Assembly (NCBI RefSeq): GCF_040712315.1
Contig: NC_134024.1
Location: forward strand, 25,556,658 to 25,620,657
DNA length: 64,000 nt
DNA from: Castanea sativa
Taxonomy: Eukaryota; Streptophyta; Magnoliopsida; Fagales; Fagaceae
Reading direction: 5' to 3'
A model generated the notes under the pieces. That model worked only from the letters and a program-made list of their open reading frames with translations. It had not been told where the DNA came from and made no database searches. Below are positions 46,512 to 58,443 of the stretch, piece by piece. A program made the position numbers and the translations under genes. The number at the start of each line of letters is the position of its first letter. The first letter of the stretch is position 1.

Positions 46512-48413
46512 ATGGATAGAGGTCAGTCTCTTATTATACCTCCTCTGTTTGATGGTACTAACTATGCATACTGGAAAGTACGCATGAGAGCTTTCTTGCA
46601 GTCTCTAGATGAGAAGGTATGGCAAGCTGTGGAGATAGGCTGGACCAAGCCTAAAGAAGCGCCGGCCGATTGGGATGAAGCCAAGATCAAGGCGGCAAAC
46701 TTCAACAGCAGAGCATTGAATGCCTTATTTAGTGCAGTCACTAATGAGGAGTTCAAGAAGATATCCTCCACTGAAACTGCTAAGGAAGCATGGACCATCC
46801 TCCAGGCAACCTATGAGGGAACAGAGGCTGTCAAAGATTCGAAGCTACAAAGGCTCACTGCAAGCTTCGAAGAAATTAAGATGGAAGAGGATGAGTTATT
46901 TGATGAGTTCTATGCCAAGCTCAAGGACATAGTGAACTCAGCCTTTAATCTTGGTGAAACCATTCCTGAACCCAAGATTGTAAGGAATGTGCTTAGATCT
47001 CTACCGGAGAGATTCAATGCCAAGATCACGGCGATAGAGGAATCAAAGGATATTGACAAGATTCCTCTGACTAAGCTGGTTGGTAATCTGCAAACATATG
47101 AGCTAGGGTTGACAAGAATTGGCAAGTCGGGAAAAGGCAAAAGCATGACACTAAAGGCCAAGAGCAGTGAGATAGATGAGTCATCAGACGATGAAGACTC
47201 TAAGATGAAGTCCTACATCACTAGGCAATTCAAGAAATTCATGAAAAATGCCAATGGAAAAGGCTTCGAAAAGGACCGTAGGCAATCTAGTTCTTCTCAG
47301 TTCAAGAGCCAAGATAAAGGGAAGAAGGATGCAAGGGATGGCGATCAGTACACTGTTCCCACAGGACCCAAGTGCTTCGGATGTCAAGGTTTCGGTCACA
47401 TAAAGCAGGAGTGTCCCACATATCTCAAGAGTATTGGGAAGAGCAACGCACTAGCTGCTACCTTAAGTAACCTTGAGCTTGAGGATGATTTCGACAATAA
47501 AGATGACGGAATTTTGAATGCCTTCACTGCCACTGTCAATCCCACTGAAGGGATTGTTGAAGATGTGGATGAAGAAGAGGAATTGGTGGAATCCAAGTTT
47601 GAAAAGATGGATGATCAAGATGATATCCATACAGCCTATGAGAAACTGTACAAGCTTTCTGAGAAGCATGAGAAACTCTATAGGCTAGCCACCAAGAAGC
47701 TCAGTGATGTGGAACTTAACCGTGAGGAACTTTCCACAAAGGTGGATGAAGCTAATCAAACTATTGGGGCACTGAGATTTGAGAACAACTTCTTAGCTGA
47801 GAAGATCAAGAAACTTGAAGCAGAGTTGTTTCAAGTTAGAGCTCAATTGGAGAGGGCATCAAGTGCGAAGCTGGATGAAATGCTCAGCATTCAGAAATTT
47901 GCTTCTGATCGAACATGATTAGGGTATGAATTCTCTTCTTCTAATAATGCTTCTGCTAGTACTACTATTTTTGTTCCTCCTGCTAATAATATTAAAATTG
48001 AGAACAATGATGTTAAAACTGAATTAGCTAGTGAGAACTTAGACAAGGGCAATTCTATCTTAGGAGCACCCCCTAAGCTTGAGAAGAAGGACACTAAAAA
48101 CCCTAGGACTAAGAAGGCTAACTCTCAAAAGCCTAAACAGAAGAAGCAGCATCTCTGTCATCATTGTGGTGTTACCGGTCATATTCGACCAAATTGCTAT
48201 AAGTGGTTAGTCATTCAACAGAGCAATGGCATGATAGCATCTGGGAACCAGAATCAGCTTCAAACCTCTCTTGCTCCTCTTGGAGATCTTCTCAAAGCCC
48301 TCATGGTCCTTTCGAATTTGAACGGTTTCAATCCTTTCCCCTCATCATCGGTTCAAGGTTTTGCTAAGAGGAAAGGTTCTTCCAAGGTGTGGAAGGAAAA
48401 GGGCTCCAGGTGA
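46512..48413 (+). pseudogene. C3 gag with two CCHC knuckles, one in-frame TGA
   Basis: From ATG 46512 (MDRGQSLIIPPLFDGTNY) the DUF4219/UBN2 gag domain runs to about residue 210 (YWKVRMRAFLQSLDEKVW, LQRLTASFEEIKMEEDELFD, VLRSLPERFNAKITAIEE). The first knuckle, CFGCQGFGHIKQEC, starts near residue 288. A coiled coil spans about 370-460. TGA at 47916-47918 interrupts where relatives have Gly in RTGLGYE; the frame then stays open to TGA at 48411-48413. The second knuckle, CHHCGVTGHIRPNC, is near residue 549. Full length is about 633 codons with a single stop, so it is the best preserved retroelement frame here. It would form particles and bind RNA. Confidence 0.85.
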
Positions 48414-50416
48414 CTTATTCACTTTTTCTCTCTCTCTCTCCTTCTTGTTTTTGTTTTGCATTACTTGTGTGCTTTGCTTTCTATTTTTGAGTCAGTCTAG
48501 TTTTATGCATTGTTTTATCTTGTTTAACATGTTTTTGTTTGTGTATTTTCAGTTTTTTTTTTCCAAAAAAAAAATTGAAAAATCAGAATAATACAAAAAC
48601 AGTGTGTGTTTTGTGTACATCAGTTCTTGTGAACCTTAAAATGGCCATTGAAACAGATTTTTCTGAACTTTGTATCTCTTTTAGCTTAGATGAGCATCTC
48701 TATGCACAACTAAGCAAGTGAGCTTTGTAGCTTTTTGTTTGTGATGAGTAAGGTTAAGTGATCTCTTGAACTTAACACTCGTATCACTCTTTTTGACGGG
48801 TTGAACTAGAAAATCCTAAGAGAAAGGCATAAATAATCATCTCACCACTGTTACTCGCCAATCATGATGTGACATTTGTATGTTTCGGCATAGCAAAAGT
48901 GCAATGTTATTGACATCTGTATGCTTCGGCATAGCAAAAGTGCAATGTCAAAAGCTTAACATAACTGGGTATCTCTTTTCTCTCTTTCATATACCCATGC
49001 ATAATATGCTTAATAAAAAGAAAATATGCAGAGAAAATAAAAGCAAAAAATAAAAAATAAAAAAATGCTTTAAATATGATTGCAAACGTGTTTTCTAAGA
49101 GATGTGAGAGTTATAGGATGTACCTCAAAGGTGATAGTCCCCATCAAACAGTTATGATTGTGTGTGAGTTAGAGTGATTTCTCATATCTCAAATCGTCAT
49201 AACATAGAGACACTTATGCAATCTTGTGATGTTTTCACACACAACATGCAATATTCTTTGCTACTTTTGATACATGTGCAGGTACAATGTGATTCGGCTA
49301 TTACAAGGTTTACATGAATTGATGTATGCTCACTAAACTGTCTTAACTTGTTTTTGAAATATAAAATTGGTTAGACGTGTTTAGTGTGTGAGTGCGTGTT
49401 TTGAGATCCATGTGCTTAAGATTGTTGTTGAGAGATGTTTTTGAGAGTCTATTGTGTTGATTGGATCATTGGTTGAGTTGCATGATTGATTGCATTCATG
49501 TTTGTGTTTTTCCCTTCTCGAAAAACTGTTTTGAAAAGTTGGCTCGACACCTCCTAGATACCTGGCTGTCTGTCGAGCTTCTCAGCTTTTTCTTATCGCA
49601 ATCTCGATAGCTTCTCAACACCTTCTGGATCGATCGAGAAACTTTATGTCCTCTTGATAGCTTCTCGACACCTTCTGGATCGATCGAGAAATTTTCTGTC
49701 CTCTCAATAGCTTCTCGACACCTTCTGGATCGATCGAGCTTCAGCTTTCTTGTTTGGGTTTGGTTCTCGACACCTTCTCGATAGCTGGATCTGTCGACGT
49801 GTATTCCTCGACACCTACCTCGACAGATGTCTCGACACCTCTCGATACTTGCATCTGTCGGGATTTACTGAGGTTCTATATAAAGGTTTTGTGCGATTTG
49901 GTTCTCATTTCTCTCGATCTCTCTCTCGACAGTTTTGTCTTTTCAACTTCTCAAACTCTCTCTCTCACTCCAAATCTTTTTCTTAAGGTTTCTCAAAGCT
50001 TTTTCAAGTTTTTCTTCACTTGGTAAGCTTCTTTTTCATCATTCTACATGCATTTCATGTTTTTAAAACCTAGATTTTGGGGTTTTTGAAAATTTTGGGG
50101 TTTTTCAAATTTGATGAGTTTGTGTTGAAATTTTAGGATGGGTTTTGTAGTTTTAATTTTAAAAACTCCATACATTGCATCACATTAGCATGCGAACAAT
50201 ATTCTCATGCAGTTAGATGTGTGAAATATGCTTGTGTGCTGGTAGAATTGGATTGGGCTGAGCCCATGATGTTTTTCATAGTGCATGTCACATGTTCATG
50301 CATTCCCCATACATACGTCCTTTCTTTTCAATATACTTGTTATAGTTAAACTGTTTTGGGACTAGTCTGATTGTTTCTGTCTCCCCCTTTTATCTCTATT
50401 TGCGTTAGTAGTGTCT
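48414..50416 (+). other. Non-coding interior of C3
   Basis: About 2 kb without a supported coding frame, where a normal copia element would have pol. Short open frames are T- and pyrimidine-rich and match nothing known to me. It contains the minisatellite described separately and a duplicated phrase GCTTCGGCATAGCAAAAGTG near 48880-48950. Confidence 0.65.
49540..49870 (+). repeat. TCGATCGAG-rich minisatellite in C3
   Basis: A 50-bp unit (ATAGCTTCTCGACACC, TTCTGGATCGATCGAGA) starts at 49607, 49657 and 49707. Around it are further CTCGACA and TCGATAGC words. It is non-coding. Confidence 0.85.
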
Positions 50417-51596
50417 ATGGCACCTAAACGTAAGTCTATTCCGACTCAGAACCCTCTTCGTTCTAGGGCCTCTTCATCTTCTGATTCCACTCCTATCTCT
50501 GTTCGAATCCGTGATGAGAAAGCCCATCAGGACTTCTTGGAGAACTTCTTTAAATGAGGTGTTCATTCGAAACGCCACATTGTCCTGGCAGACTTTGCCG
50601 ACACTGACCTTCCCGTTGTCTTTCACAAACGGGAATGGGAGTCACTGTGTGACGTCCCGGTCACTTGTCCTTCCATGTTAATTCAGGAGTTTTACTCCAA
50701 CATGCATGGATTCGATTATTCAGTACCTCTCTTTCTCACTCGCGTTCGAGGTACGCGCATAGTTGTCACACCAGAGTTGGTTTTCGATGTGCTCCATGTT
50801 CCGAGGGTTACGCATCCTGACTACCCTGGTTGTGAGCGTCTACGGACTATGTCCAAAGACAAGATAGTTTCTGCTTTCTGTAAGCTCCCTTCTGATTGGG
50901 GTGAGCGCCAGTTTATGTCATGTCGACCTTTTGCTAAAGGTCCTCATTTCTTAAACATGGTAATGACTTTTGTTTTACATCCTCTCTCTCATTACAACTC
51001 TATCACAGAGCCTCGTGCTCGTTTTTTGTTGTCTCTTATTAAGGATCTTACCATTGACTTTCCTTCGCATGTTATCTTTTCCATCTTAGATGTGTATAAG
51101 GATATGGCTACCTGTGATAAGCTCATCTTTCCTTCCGCTATCACGAGGATTTTATGCCATTTTTCTATCATTTTCCTGTCTCTGACCCATTTTCTATTAT
51201 GGTTGCCATAGATGCCACTACCGTAAAACATAGTGAGGCACAGTTTCGGTCACGTCAGACAGGTTCAGCTGCTCCCTCCTCCCGTTCCGCTCCATCCAGA
51301 TCTGCTCGTGCTTCATCCGTTCCCTCCTCTTCTTCGAGCGATGTGTCACTAGGAGATATCATGGTGCAGCTTCAGCGCATGGATGCTCGCCTCGATGCTA
51401 TCAGGTGAATGTTCGTGTTGGTCGCATTGCTAGGCAACAGGCGACCATGGGTGGTTTTGAGATGATGCTTCGTGTTGGTGTTGGTCGCATTCCTCCACCA
51501 CCTCCTATGACTTCCACGTCTGGGGATGATGATGGTGATGACGATGATGCTTCGGATGATGGAGATGCTAGCTCTACCGATGAGATGTCTACTTGA
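50417..51596 (+). pseudogene. Putative plant transposon protein family, in C3, broken
   Basis: From ATG 50417 (MAPKRKSIPTQNPLRSRASS) the frame reads to TGA at 50555-50557, then stays open: VVFHKREWESLCD, LIQEFYSNMHGFDYSVPLFL, RVRGTRIVVTPELVFDVLHV, CRPFAKGPHFLNMVM and RARFLLSLIKDLTIDFPSHV. A frameshift near 51165 leads to HFPVSDPFSIMVAIDATTVK, a Ser-rich linker and an Asp-rich tail (GDDDGDDDDASDDGD) ending at 51594-51596. This resembles the domain annotated in plants as putative plant transposon protein, common inside LTR elements; function unknown. The first stop is probably CGA to TGA. Confidence 0.75.
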
Positions 51597-52150
51597 CACT
51601 CTACCCTTTGTCACTCATGACAAAAAGGGGGAGTAGTTTTGGGTTATGAGAGTAGTCATACTTAGGGAGAGTTTGTATAGGGACTTTTTTATAGGGGGAG
51701 TGTTGAGTACTGAGGGATGTAGTGAGGATTACTTGTATCTTTTTCTTTTCTCTACTTTAGATACATAATCTTCTTGTATCTAGGTCTTTTGACCATTATT
51801 ACATACATTGTGCTCATTTTGTTATATATATATATATATATATATGATGTTGTATGTTTCTTTCACCTATCTCTACATGTGTTGTTTCTTTTCTTTCTTT
51901 ATACACATGTTTCTTTATTTTTATGCAATCTATTTTTTCTGTTTCACACTAAGATGTCTTGATGAGTTTTGTTTAAAGTGTTTCAGAAATACAGGTTGTC
52001 AAAGTCTACTTGTCATAAACTCTCTTCTTGCAAAGTTTTTCAAGAGTTTGTGTTAGGATAGATTTTATTGTATTCAACAAGTGTATATGAGTTGAGTGAT
52101 TTATGACTTCTCTCATATGTTCATTTGTTGGTTGTGGTTTTGTCACGGAT

Positions 52151-52215
52151 TGCCAAAGAGGGAAATTGTTAGGACATATATGTTTTACTTGTTTAGAACA
52201 TATGTCATTTAGAAC
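52151..52215 (+). repeat. C3 polypurine tract and 3' LTR stub
   Basis: TGCCAAAGAGGGAAAT precedes TGTTAGGACATATATG at 52167. The LTR is followed for about 42 bp to TATGTCATT, after which TTAGAACATATGTC is repeated and Tat 3 gag begins. The rest of the LTR is lost. Confidence 0.85.
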
Positions 52216-52221
52216 ATATGT

Positions 52222-53660
52222 CTTGAGCGTCAAAGGGATCGTGAGGGAAGTGTCCATACAGAATACCCTAGGGCTAGCCATACTCATGGCGGGGGTAGCA
52301 CCACCCACGAGGATGGTGCTAAAGCCATGCAAAAAGAGATTAATCATTCGAAAAGAAAACTGCGCTGCGCCAGACGTAAGCATTCACCGTCCTCATCTAA
52401 TCCTTCTTCATTGGAGGTTCGGGAAGGTAGTTACAACTCGAGGTCATGCTCACCCCCCAGTGCAATGTCCCCTTGTGAGGAGGACGACCCGCCAGCTCGC
52501 AGACACAAGAAACTCCCTTCTAGGGGCTTGGAAAATGATGTTATGAGTCGGGCGTTGCACCAACTCTCCAAATCTCCATTTTCACGGAGGATTGAGAAAG
52601 GGAGGCTTCCCAGGAGGTTTACCCAGCCCACCTTTACCATCTACAATGGTCGAACTGATCCGGTGGAGCACGTGAGTCACTTTAACCAGAGGATTGCGGT
52701 GCACTCTCATAACGAGACCCTGATGTGTAAAGTTTTCCCCTCTAGCTTGGGACCTATTGCTATGAGGTGGTTCAATGGCCTTAAATCAGGGACTGTAGGT
52801 TCGTTTGGGGAGCTTACTAGAACATTCGCTTCGCGGTTTATTACGTGTACCAAAGTGCCTCGGCCGTTGGACTCGCTGTTATCCATGACCATGAGGGAAG
52901 AGGAGACGTTGAAAGCATACTCCAACCGGTACTGGGAGATGTTTAACGAAATAAATGGTGATTTTGATGAGGTGGCGCTCAATACCTTTAAGGTAGGTCT
53001 TCCTACTGATCATGATTTGAGGAATTCCTTGACCAAAAAGCCCGTCCGCAGCGTACGTCGCCTCATGGATCGTATTGATGAATACAAAAGGGTAGAGGAA
53101 GACCAGCAGCAAGGAAAGGGTAAGGAGAAGGTTATCCCGCAGGAGAGAAGGGATTTCAGGTCGAACAGATACCACAATAACAAGCCGAGGATAGATTACA
53201 ATAGTCAATCCGGCTCGGCTGCACCTCAGGCCGTGAACACTGTGTTCCGAGAACCAGTACACTAGTTACTGGAGAAAGTTCGTAAGGAGCCTTTCTTCAG
53301 GTGGCCTGGTAAGATGGCAGGGGACCCCGCGAAGAGGAATCGAACCTCTTTTGTCAGTACCATCAGGACGTGGGCCACACTACCGAGAATTGTCGGACCC
53401 TTTGGAACCACTTGGAGCAGCTTGTTAGTGAAGGAAAACTGAAGCAGTACCTGTGTCAACCTAGTGAGCAGGGCAGTCGATCCGGCTCAAACAATCAAAG
53501 GAATAATCCATCTCGGCCGACATTGGGAACAATTAACGTTATCTTTGCTGCACCTGGCAGGACCGGCTCAGGTCCCACTAGGGTAATGGCGGTTTCCCAT
53601 TCTCAGGCCGAAGAGGTCGAAGATGACTTTACCCGTCTTGGGATTTTCAAAGGAGGATAA
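52222..53660 (+). pseudogene. Tat 3 gag
   Basis: The frame is open from the junction at 52222 through ATG 52327 to TAG at 53263. The gag core is RRFTQPTFTIYNGRTDPVEH, CKVFPSSLGPIAMRWFNGL, FGELTRTFASRFI and ETLKAYSNRYWEMFNEI. The TAG lies where VHQLLEKVRKEPFF would have Gln. A frame change near 53345 leads to the Cys/His segment CQYHQDVGHTTENC. The block ends at 53660 after a further frame change into protease. Confidence 0.85.
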
Positions 53661-54147
53661 AGTTGGTACCATTCAACCCCATGATGATGCTCTTGTGGTC
53701 ACTCTCAGGATAGGGAATTATAATGTGAAGAGGGTGATGATTGATCAGGGCAGTAGTGCGGATATCATGTACCCTGATTTATTTAAGGGTTTAAGGTTGA
53801 AGCTGGAAGATCTTACTCCTTATGACTCGCCACTCATAAGCTTTGAAGGAAGGGCTGTTGTGCCGAAGGGATAGATCCGTTTGCCTGTTCAAACCGGCTC
53901 AGAAACGGTTGAGGTAGATTTCATTGTGGTAAATGCGTACTCCCCATATACAGCCATCCTCGCCAGACCATGGCTGCACGCTCTGGGAGCCATCTCCTCT
54001 ACCTTGCACGTTAAGGTTAAGTACCCCTCGGGGGAATATGTTGAAGAGATCCTCGGCAGCCAGTCGATGGCCAGGCAATGCATATCGGCTGCAGTGTTGC
54101 ACCAGACGGAAGCCGAATCTTCGGCTTTGATCACCAAAGACTTATAG
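53623..54147 (+). pseudogene. Tat 3 protease domain
   Basis: LGFSKEDKVGTIQPHDDALV leads to RVMIDQGSSADIMYPDLF, with the catalytic Asp in DQGSSAD intact. The second half is LISFEGRAVVPKG-stop-IRLPVQTGSE, FIVVNAYSPYTAILARPWLH and KVKYPSGEYVEEI. TAG at 53872 sits where relatives have Gln. Confidence 0.85.
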
Positions 54148-55567
54148 CAATTAACAGCTTCGGATGCGCCCGATGTGATGACAGGGGAGAGGGCTCATTG
54201 TGAGGAGTTAAAGAGGTTTTTGATAGCCGATGACCCAGAGAGGTTCTTCCAAGTCGGCATACGTTTGCCACACCAGGAAAATGTGGAGCTATTGGAATTT
54301 CTAAAAGACAATATTGATGTTTTTGCGTGGGACCCTTATGAGGCTCCCGGCGTAGACTCGAGCTTCATTTGTCATCATTTAAACGTCAACCCTGCCATTG
54401 TTCCGAGAAGGCAGCCACCTCGGCGTTCTTCCAAAGAACATTCCGAGGCCGTCAAGCAAGAGGTGCTCAAACTCAAGAGGGCTGGGGTTATTAAAGAAGT
54501 TTTCTACCCCGAATGGTTGGCGCATACGGTTGTGGTTAAAAAGAAGAATGGAACGTGGAGAGTATGTGTGGACTTCACAGATTTGAACAGGGCCTGCCCC
54601 AAGGATTCGTTCCTAATGCCGCGTATTGATCAACTGGTGGATGCCACTGTCGGTCATCCTCGGATGAGTTTTTTGGACGCCTTCCAGGGTTACCATCAGA
54701 TTCCCTTGGCGTTGGAGGATCAAGAGAAGACTGCTTTCATTACTCCAACGGGGAACTACCACTATAAGGTCATGCCATTTGGATTGAAAAATGCTGGGGC
54801 TACTTACCAAAGAATGATGACCAGGATGTTCGAGCAGCAACTGGGGAAGACTATTGAAGTATATGTGGATGATATGGTGGTGAAGAGTAAAACAATACCT
54901 TCACACGTGAAAGATCTGGCCGACACCTTCCAGGTGCAAAGAAAGTACAAGCTGCGCCTTAACGCCTCAAAGTGCTCTTTTGGCGTGGGGTCTGGAAAGT
55001 TCCTGGGGTATATGATTACTCACAGAGGCATAGAGGTAAACCCAGCGCAGGTCAAGGCTATTCAGGATTTGCAGCCGCCTCGGAACCCGAAAGAAATCCA
55101 GAAATTGACCAGAATGATTGCCGCATTGAATAGGTTCATTTCTTGGTCAGCTGACCGATGCCATCCTTTCTTCAAATTGTTGAATAAGTGGAAAGGGTTT
55201 CAATGGACCGAGGACTGCGTGTTAGCTTTCCAACAGCTTAAGCAATATCTTTCTCGGCCACCCATTTTATCTCGCCCCGAGACGGACGAGGTCTTGTTTG
55301 CTTATCTGGCAGTGGCCGTCCACGCGGTCAGCCTGGTCCTTATAAGGGATTAAAGCGGGTGCAAAGACCGGTCTATTATGTTAGCAAGTCTTTGAATGAG
55401 GCCGAGGTGCGCTATCTGCTCTTGGAGAAAGCACTTCTGGCCATAGTTCATGCCACACGTAAGCTCCCTCATTATTTCCAGTCTCGCACTGTAGTGGTTC
55501 TGACCCAGTTGCCTCTCAAGGCGGTGTTACGCAGCGCCGATTACTCTGGCAAGGTGGCAAAATGGGG
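54148..55567 (+). pseudogene. Tat 3 reverse transcriptase and RNase H (truncated)
   Basis: The open block 54175-55353 contains all RT motifs: VIKEVFYPEWLAHTVVVKKK, WRVCVDFTDLNRACPKDSF, MSFLDAFQGYHQIPL, KVMPFGLKNAGATYQRMMTR and EVYVDDMVVKSK (YVDD intact), then the connection domain (RMIAALNRFISWSADRCHPF). After a frameshift near 55350 RNase H reads RPVYYVSKSLNEAEVRY and HYFQSRTVVVLTQLPLKAVL. It breaks off in SGKVAKWG at about 55567. This is the best preserved RT of the window. Confidence 0.88.
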
Positions 55568-57233
55568 AACTTACCAGAGCTAAACCCTTTTTTAATGAAA
55601 AGAACAACTGAGGCTGACCCATCTTCTCCAAGGTTTCCATGTCCTTGGGCAGCAGAAGAGGACGCTCCAACACCTCGGCCAAATGGTGGGCGTGGCCTTG
55701 TTGGACTGCCCTAATACTAGAGTGGCAGGGGATTGGTGCGCCGTCCAGTCTCAAGTCAGGAGACCAGGTAACTGGTGCTCGGCGCACCTCGGCCACGTCC
55801 CTGATCTCCCCACTTTCAACTGAGCGGGCGCGCCCTTTGCCCTTGTCCAACTTCTATTGCTGGGCCGGCGGTGGCTACTGTTTCAGCTTCTTTGGCTTCT
55901 CGCCACCAGCCCCCTCGGCATCCACTTTTCTTTTCTTCTTAGAATCGTCGGTGGGAGGTTTGGGCTCGGCTGGAGGAGGGGGTGGTGGCAAGGCAGGGGG
56001 AACTTGGGACCCCCTCGTTCCCTTATTGGCCACTCTCGCGCCTCTCGCGGTCATGAGGCCCTTAAACTCGTCCATGTCTTCCTCAATGGAGCTGTCTTCT
56101 GGACGTGCTATCACTAGGCCCTCGATCCCAGAGATCTCGGCAGGCTCCTCATCCTCGTCGGAAAGAACAACGAACGGGTTTCCACGAGGTCGTGGGGCGT
56201 CCTCGAGTTGAAATTGATCTATCTCCTCGTCCAATGTGTTCGAAGAAGACACCTGCTCCTCTGGGACGACAGTTGCCTGAGAGTGTGTAGCGAGAGGGAT
56301 CGCAGCAATTGGTTGTGAGTACAGTATGGTGTGGGGGGCGTCAGGAAGGTCGTGGTCGGCCAGGAAATGCGGTCTAGCTACGTGAATCCTCCTACGCCGC
56401 CGGTCACCGGCAATAATGGCGTTCTCTATCTCCTGGAAGTCCGAGGATATCGGATCATAGCCTAGTATCAGATGAGCCGCTCTAAGTTGTAAATCTTCGC
56501 TGACGAATACCTCGGAGCGTAGCACGCGGTTCAAATCTGCAACGTTGCAGTGGCTTAGGCGTGGGCGCACGAGTTGCTTATCTGCAAAGAAAGACATCAA
56601 AATAAAAAAACATGGTCAGATTCGTAAAACATGTAATAAATTAAAGTTAGACGCTCAAGTAAATGCAAATGCACATTTCTAGATGTTAGAGGGAGTTATG
56701 TGGTGGGAAGTTAAATCCTAAGGTGTCGCACCTAGATCCCCCCACTCAACTGGGCAGTGGGGGCCGTCGTGCCAGTTGCCAGAGACGATGAGGTAGTCAT
56801 CCTTCATGCCTTTATTGGATTTGGGCAGACAGGAGATTAACCTAAGGACACTAGAACGGGATTTGATGTAATAACCTACCTTGGTAAGTTTATGGCACTC
56901 GTACATGAAAACAACGTCGTGCCAGGTAAGGTTGAGACCCATTTGCTCATTTAGAGCGTCGACGCTACCTAAAACTCTAAAAACGTTTGGTGCGCACTGA
57001 TCGGGACACAACCGGTGGTTGCGGAGGTACTCCCTGGTTACGGGCTTCATTGGGAAGGTCATCCCACCTTCTACGAAGGCGACCATTGGGATGATGACCT
57101 CTCCGGTTTTCCTAGAACTGGCCATGGCTTCCGCCGGGCAGTATTTTAAACCTACGTCGCTGGGAATATGATACTTGGCTCTAAAACCTTCCATCCTAGC
57201 GGCGGTATCAACTAGACACTTAAACTTTCCCAT
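55568..57233 (-). pseudogene. Antisense gene of Tat element 3, two or more exons
   Basis: Exon one (57233-56732) starts MGKFKCLVDTAARMEG and contains YHIPSDVGLKYCPAEAM, FPMKPVTREYLRNH, QCAPNVFRVLGSV and VSGNWHDGPHCPVEWG. It corresponds to the QIAPNAWRIF exon of Tat 1. A GT-AG intron (56731-56582) leads to KQLVRPRLSHCNVADLNRVL, an acidic middle and a proline- and lysine-rich stretch (PPALPPPPPP, KKKRKVD) that looks like a nuclear signal. After a stop near 55873 the strand still reads LLLPKDMETLEKM, a typical later segment, before the deletion junction. Apart from the ends, exons one and two are open. Function unknown. Confidence 0.75.
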
Positions 57234-57740
57234 CAGAAAGGAACGAAAGGCTAAGTTCTAAGAGGGAAAACGGTTATAAGGGGAGCCGAGGACAGGGTCC
57301 GAGGAGAAAGGGTTAAGAAAAAAAGGAATAAGAACTTACAAATTTCAAGTTGTGCGAATTTCCACGGATTTCTGCAGACAAAAGGTGATTACTGATGTTT
57401 TGATGGGATTAGCCTCTGAAGAAATAAATGAAGGCGCAGGTTCCCGAAGCGTCACGACGTGCGGGAAACGGCCTCGAAATTGTATTTGTCTCGCCCAAAT
57501 TTTCATGGAGTAACAAGGACCGTTGGATGCTCATCTCACCGTTGAACATGGGGGGCAAGGTGTAACTTACGGTAATAAATGCGCGCGTTTTTGAAAATAA
57601 AACCACCAAGTGGCACCCTCTGGAACGCGAAACGGTCTCCACACGTGCAATTATTTACAAAACGTGTGGGGAAAATTCTCGTTGGATCAAAACCCTATTT
57701 TTCTCCTCGGATGCTAAAAAATAGAGTTTTGAGGGGCTAT

Positions 57741-58443
57741 TGTGGGGAGTAAAAGGACCCAAGTGGGCATGTGGGCCTTTGGGCTCTAGCAAGGAGGGCC
57801 GATCTGTTCATAAGCTAGGAATTTGTTAGTACTATAAATCGGCCCATATGCTGAGGGTCCGAGGATACAGCCGAAGGTGAGTTCCTCCTCAGACCGTTCC
57901 AAGAGAGCTCGGAGATTCACTACAAAGGTCAAGGCAGAATTCTGGAAAGACTGTTGGTTAAAAGGGGGAGGCCCTAAACCTTCTAGATGCACCAGTGTTA
58001 AAGAAAATATCAAGAGCAAAGGCTGCCACCTCTGCATTAAAGACTCTGCACCTACCTCCCTGGCCGCATTAATGGGGAAGTGACCCCTGAACAGTAGGGC
58101 TGAATCTTCTAGTCACTGTCCAAAAGGCATCAGGGAAGGAAGTATTTAAGGGAGGTGAAGGCCAAAGAGATGGGGGGTCTGTAACTAAGAAAGAAATTAA
58201 GAATTGTAATCTTTAAGGAAGAAAGAGAAATAGTAAAGAAATAGTCCTCGGCTCAAGTCCGAGGAGACCCATTTGCAATTATCATTCATTATTTACAAGT
58301 GTTTGCGTATAAAAGCCTGTTATCAAGTTCTCAGTACCTTTAATCTATATTTCAAACCCACACTCTACAAATTTCATTGTTTAAGGCTCATTGGGCCTGA
58401 GCCCATAACCTTCTTTGGGTCCAGGTGCAATTGTGTACTTACA
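57741..58443 (+). repeat. 3' LTR of Tat element 3 (703 bp)
   Basis: It begins TGTGGGGAGTAAAAGGACCC and ends TTGTGTACTTACA, preceded by the purine-rich TTTTGAGGGGCTAT. It matches the solo LTR at 59611-60367 in reverse orientation, with about five differences in the first 66 bp. Promoter-like TATTTAAGGGAGG lies near 58143. Confidence 0.9.

Larger units (their letters stand above)
45416..52215 (+). mobile_element. Copia-type element C3: gag and plant-transposon-protein frame, no pol
   Basis: The order is 5' LTR, Met-type primer site, a long gag, about 2 kb of non-coding sequence with minisatellite, a second reading frame of the putative plant transposon protein family, GGGGGAGT purine tracts, the final polypurine tract and the first ~45 bp of a 3' LTR. 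No protease, integrase, RT or RNase H can be found in any frame. The element is therefore non-autonomous. The 3' LTR is cut by Tat 3. Related LTRs are at 22087-22865 and 61092-62153. Confidence 0.85.
52216..58443 (+). mobile_element. Tat element 3 (Ty3/gypsy, Tat lineage), 5' end and integrase missing
   Basis: The order is gag (truncated at its start), protease, RT, RNase H start, a deletion junction near 55567, antisense gene, polypurine tract and a complete 3' LTR. No 5' LTR, second RNase H or integrase is present. It is more distant from Tat 1 and Tat 2 than they are from each other. Its LTR family also appears as a solo LTR at 59611-60367. Confidence 0.9.
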
